Translations under genes and position numbers: made by a program
Notes under the pieces: generated by a model
The model's database searches: none
Told to the model about the DNA's origin: nothing
What the model saw: only the letters and a program-made list of their open reading frames with translations
DNA from: Torreya grandis
Lineage: Eukaryota; Streptophyta; Pinopsida; Cupressales; Taxaceae
Direction: 5' to 3'
DNA length: 64,000 nt
NCBI GenBank assembly: GCA_037957365.1
Contig: JARHVA010002126.1
Span: 1,456,501 to 1,520,500, forward strand
Shown: positions 59,900-64,000 of the stretch, piece by piece
How the letters are laid out: each line of letters begins with the position of its first letter
Numbering within the stretch: position 1 is the stretch's first letter

Positions 59900-61250
59900 G
59901 GTAGGTTTTTTAAAAATCCATCTACAATATCTTCCTCTATAAGTTTATTGAAATTTTCTTTTTTAGATGATTTTCCAATTTCAGGGGGGCATCTTATAGG
60001 TTGGGGATTTTAATTCTCTCTTGGTAATGATCATGGAAGTGAACTTTGCTTTGGTGTTATTCTTGGGTGTCACTATAATTTTTTGAGACTCCTTAACTTC
60101 TTCTTGAGAGCTTTTAGGATAAAGATCAACCTGGTAGTTTATCAAATTTGCATACTCTAAATTTTATTAGTCTCTCTTATTATTTACCTAAAGTTGCATC
60201 TTTTCTAGCTATGATAAAACATCAAAATGATTTAGAGATTGATGGATAATCAGATCTAGTTAATTTGAAACATTTTAATCTATATGAGAAATAGTGACTA
60301 CCTCCTCCTCCTTTTATGGTGTAAACTAATGATCTTATTTGGGCATTTATTTGAACTTGGAATGTTTTGGGAAATTTAGAGGACCAACTAAAACCTACTT
60401 ATATCTATTGTCATTACCTAAAATATGCTTATCTAAGACACATATGTTCCTTATTTTAGTTCCTACCTTCTTTTTATTGCCAATCTCTGGAGTCTCAAGA
60501 TGATCTAATTATTTAAAGGAGGCCCCCCTTTTCTTTATTAGGAAGTTTTATTTTGTATTGATTTAGAAGAAAGGATACAAGTTTTTGAGGAGTGGCCTAA
60601 TTTGTGGCACTTGTCACACAAAATTGTTGATTTTTCAAATTCTATTTTTTGATCCCAAAAGGAGTATGTAGGATGATTGATGAAGGTAGTTCTTGATTCA
60701 TAAAAGTATTAACATAGAATATAGCATTAACTAGTATGGATCCAAATTTAGTGGCTTCTTCAACGGCTATTAGGTATCCAAATGACTTGAAAATGCTAAT
60801 AAAAATATCTTCCTCCTAGAATGTAATGGGAAGTCTTGGAAGACATAACCAAATTAGCATAATATTGATATTTTCTATCTCATGATCAAATCTTAGATGC
60901 TATTTTTTTAATAAAAATCCCTGATTTACCAAAAAAACTAGGGTCCCTCTACTAAAATATTGACACAATCTTAGGTACTATTTAATCTAATCATGAAAAA
61001 TCTATTAACTATGGCTAGAGCATCCATATGACTTTTTAGTCTCCACTTTTCTTTGGCCCATACTCTGAAAGTATCAATGTTGGATCTAGATCCCATAAAA
61101 TTGCCCACCAATTCCTATTCCATTCTAGAAAAGGCTTAGCTTATGAGAAGAGTGACTTGAATATGAATGTTTTTGCCATCTTTGATAGTTTTGAGTAGTT
61201 CAACAGGTAAAATATCCTTTTTAGCCATAAAACCAAATATTTTTTAACTT
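59900..61250 (-). pseudogene. LINE ORF1 (DUF4283-like, CCHC zinc knuckle)
   Basis: Minus-strand: an N-terminal part of plant L1 ORF1 type (AKPFLEWNRNWWAILWDLDP, KKDILPVELLKTIKDG), a part like the V-W-V-R-L-P-N-L-P motif near 60790 in shifted frame, then KIEFEKSTILCDKCHKLGHS and SKTC. The last is a perfect CX2CX4HX4C knuckle at 60577-60618. The C-terminal third is not recognisable. Confidence 0.75.
60577..60618 (-). other. CCHC zinc knuckle of LINE ORF1
   Basis: The - strand codes CDKCHKLGHSSKTC: all four metal ligands and the glycine before the histidine are intact, a rare intact motif in this window. Confidence 0.9.
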
Positions 61251-61300
61251 TAAGACATCTTACCTAGCACTTATATGGGATTCATCTTGTCAGACTTGTT

Positions 61301-64000
61301 TGGACCTCCTAGAAACATTCCATTTGTTTGTCCTTGGATCCCTAGAATGGCTTCAGGTCTACTTTCCCATGTGATTCTCTTTTCCCCATAATAATCAAAA
61401 TGTTATTCAATAGGGCCAAAGGTTGAATAAAATGGGCTTGTTCATATGTATCATCAGTAAATGTTATACACAAGAGGCCAAATGACACATGAAAATAAAA
61501 TTAATGAATCAAAAAGGGACATGTTTAAATGTATCACAAAAAAAATCACAAAGGTCCAAGAAATGTAATCAATGTATATGTTCAAATGTCATACATACCT
61601 TAAAATATCTCCTAGATATGTTTAATAATTTTTTCACACAAGGGCCAAGGGCCATACACAATAGATAAATAATGTCTAATACATTATGTACAAGTGATAA
61701 CATCAATAGATAAAATAACTAAAAAGATATTATATATGTTATATATGTAATATGATCCTATCTTATAAAATAGCATATCCATGTAAACAATGTAAGATAA
61801 ATATGATGGCAAGACATTTGAAAAAATTATACAGTTCAATACTATATGAGTTATAAAATGATAACACCTATAAATATTTTACCCTATAGATAACATAACC
61901 TGGTTTATCATGGCCACTTGGTAAAGGCAAGTTTAACATATTAGTCCATGTAAAATTTGTTGAATTGCATAACACTCATGAATATCAGTGAAATGCATGT
62001 GTGATATAAAATGATTATGTTCTATAACAATCATGATATAAAGGAATAAAATAACATGATGTAAAATAGATGCCTAATCCTGCTTAAGTCATGGTTTTTG
62101 ATTTTTAGAATTTTTAGAATATTTTTTCATTTTTTAAATAATTTAATTTTGAAACTAGAACAAAAGATACTAGTGAAAACCATGGTTTTGAAAGTAGATG
62201 AAAGGAAATGGTTTTCAACAATTTGAAACATGTTTTAAAATTATTTAAATCCCCATGTACACTTATAAATTTATGAAACATGCATGTATGAGAAATATAG
62301 ATCATGAAAAATAAATATTTTGCATTAATAAGTACTTTTTGTATACTTAAATTGAGTGAAATATCAAAACATCAAATGTGTTAAGGCTATGTGTGCTCAA
62401 TTTATAAATTAACTGTAAAAAAATGTATTAGATAAGATCAAACAACTTAAGAAAATATGCATTTACGATAAATATAGCTCATGAAAAATAACTATTTTGC
62501 ATTAATAAGTACTATTTGTATACTTAAATTGAGTGAAATATCAAAATGTTGGATGTATTGAGGCTACGTGTGCTCAGTTTATAAATTGACTATGAAAAAA
62601 ATTATTAGATAAGATAAAAAAAACTTAGGAAAATATTGGTGGTTGGTTCTAACCCATACTTGTTGATAATATATTTTTTGAAAAATTAAGTATGTTCAAT
62701 TCATACTATGAAAAACAAAAATCTAAATGGCAAATGATTGTAGAATAGATCATTATGGTGGATAGTTCAAATCTAGGAAGTGAAAAATAATATCTAAGAT
62801 GCCAAAAAGTATTGAAGATCCAAGGGATTATAATAATTGATCAGGTTTATCTCATGTGTAAGAATCATAATAATAACATGATGAAAATAATCAATAAACA
62901 ATACACAATCAAAATAGTGTAGCTTAATTAATGACTTGTTCAACAATATGTTCCCATAGAGTTCCTACATAAAATATGTAATCACCTTACAAATTTTGTG
63001 TTAGGACACCAATTAATATGGGATGTTGTTGTGCAGATCATGGGTCATCCAAGTAATCATAATAATATTCTACATAACCATAATCATAATCATCAATGTA
63101 TTTATCATCATTATAGGTAACTATCTTCTTATGTGATTATAGAATTTGTGATATGCCATTGATCATGTTTTATTTATGTAAATGAAAAACCAAATGAACC
63201 ATACATTAGAATTATATTATTGCATTTATATTTCTCATGTGTATGTTCATCATTATTAAAATCTTGTATCTCATTATGAACATGTATCCCTACTTGAATA
63301 TTAGGAATGGAAATAGTTTTTGCTTTGACTACTTGACATGAACATGTAACCATATATTTTTTAATATTGACCTTATTTTTTTCTCTATGCTTGAATTAGC
63401 TATTATTTTTGAATCCTTAGAAGCCACATTAGTACCATTATACTTATTAGGAACATTTTAATTATGGCTTGATAAAGTAAATTGTAGGATATATATATAA
63501 TATATTCTTTAGAGTCATTGTACTCTATTTTTTTGACAATTTCTACACTTTCTAAGGACATAGATGTAAAATTTTGTATATGTAGGACAAAATAAGTCAC
63601 AAAGGAAAAAAAATAAGCTATACTAATTAGGATACAATATTTAATACTAAATCAAGAGCAATTCTGAACCGATTTTAAAGTTTTTTAGCTCCATAGTATA
63701 ACATCTTCTAGATTAATTTAGCTCCAAATTGTTCATTTAGAACAAAAAATGGAATATTTCAACTTTAAAGTAGTTAAAAAGGTAGCTCTGGAGAATGTCA
63801 TAGGAATTTTTGGTACATATTTCAATCCTTGGAAGTGTGTTTTAAATATGTAGTATCTCGATACATATGCATGGTATTTATAATACCCCAAAGTTCTATT
63901 AATATCTATGAATATAGTTTATCCAAAGTAAATCTGTGAAAGATACCTAATTACAAATCGTTAAGTTAAAATAAATAAAATATTTACATATATCATCCTC
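61301..64000. other. Gene-free AT-rich right end
   Basis: No frame or element is recognised. It contains one tandem duplication (62278-62631). The rest is single-copy within the window. Confidence 0.5.
62278..62631. repeat. 177-bp tandem duplication, diverged
   Basis: 62278-62454 and 62455-62631 match in order, for example ATGAAAAATA at 62304 and 62481, TTTGCATTAATAAGTACT, TGTATACTTAAATTGAGTG and GTGTGCTCA(A/G)TTTATAAATT. About nine in ten bases agree by eye. Confidence 0.88.

Larger units (their letters stand above)
55654..61300 (-). mobile_element. L1-type LINE, nearly full architecture, inactive
   Basis: On the - strand the order is ORF1 with CCHC zinc knuckle (61250-59900), endonuclease (59870-59110), reverse transcriptase (58900-57276), zf-RVT (56640-56500) and RNase H (56190-55830). 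This is the plan of plant L1 elements carrying a plant-type RNase H. Frames are broken by many stops and shifts, and both RT and RNase H active sites are changed. The 3' end is not seen: E2 sits next to the end of the RNase H part at 55653, and the sequence left of E2 soon enters another gene remnant. No poly-A tail or target duplication was found. Confidence 0.88.

Overview
The window is a stretch of nuclear DNA from a land plant with a large, repeat-filled genome. A gymnosperm is my best guess, from the low GC, the long LTRs and the style of the decayed gag-like proteins, but nothing seen proves it. I find no intact host gene, tRNA, rRNA or CRISPR. Almost all recognisable content is decayed retrotransposon DNA: four LTR-element assemblies, one solo LTR, one L1-type LINE, one gag-like pseudogene and several minisatellites. 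None of the LTR elements keeps a complete reverse transcriptase or integrase. The only near-complete polymerase is in the LINE, whose active site is lost.

Layout. 1-3353: no gene; clusters of ACCAT/ATGGT palindromes, including a perfect 28-bp palindrome. 3360-24242: 'element F', an LTR-internal-LTR-internal-LTR tandem. Its primer binding site, polypurine tract and LTR ends read on the + strand, yet its only protein-like content (gag remnant, Tyr/Pro-rich linker, aspartic-protease-like domain, acidic tail) reads on the - strand. Copy B is split by a 1.6-kb + strand solo LTR. Copy A holds a perfect 158-bp tandem duplication. 24243-27592: no gene; a 60-bp degenerate minisatellite. 27593-33201: element E3 on the - strand, with 1.4-kb LTRs, a textbook initiator-Met primer site and one 745-codon charged reading frame whose five internal stops are all TAG.

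33202-36150: no certain gene; an exact-period 35-bp minisatellite, one unrecognised 147-aa ORF and a CATA/CATG microsatellite. 36151-44175: element E1 on the - strand, a Ty3/gypsy element with gag, protease and only the first part of reverse transcriptase. 44176-46340: nothing recognised apart from a hairpin. 46560-48460: decayed gag-like gene on the - strand with coiled-coil and hydrophobic end. 48524-55653: element E2 on the - strand, a relative of E1 without recognisable protein, carrying several tandem repeats and about 14 copies of a TTGACC/GGTCAA palindrome. 55654-61300: LINE on the - strand (CCHC zinc knuckle, endonuclease, reverse transcriptase, zf-RVT, RNase H). 61300-64000: nothing recognised except a 177-bp tandem duplication.

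How the parts relate. The elements look like parasites of polymerases encoded elsewhere: they keep cis signals (LTR ends, primer site, polypurine tract, TATA-like boxes, leader repeats) while pol is absent or broken. The most unusual points are the antisense gag-protease module shared by both F copies, the amber-only decay of the E3 frame, and the long palindrome arrays in the E1 and E2 leaders, whose sequence differs between the two elements but whose inverted layout is kept.
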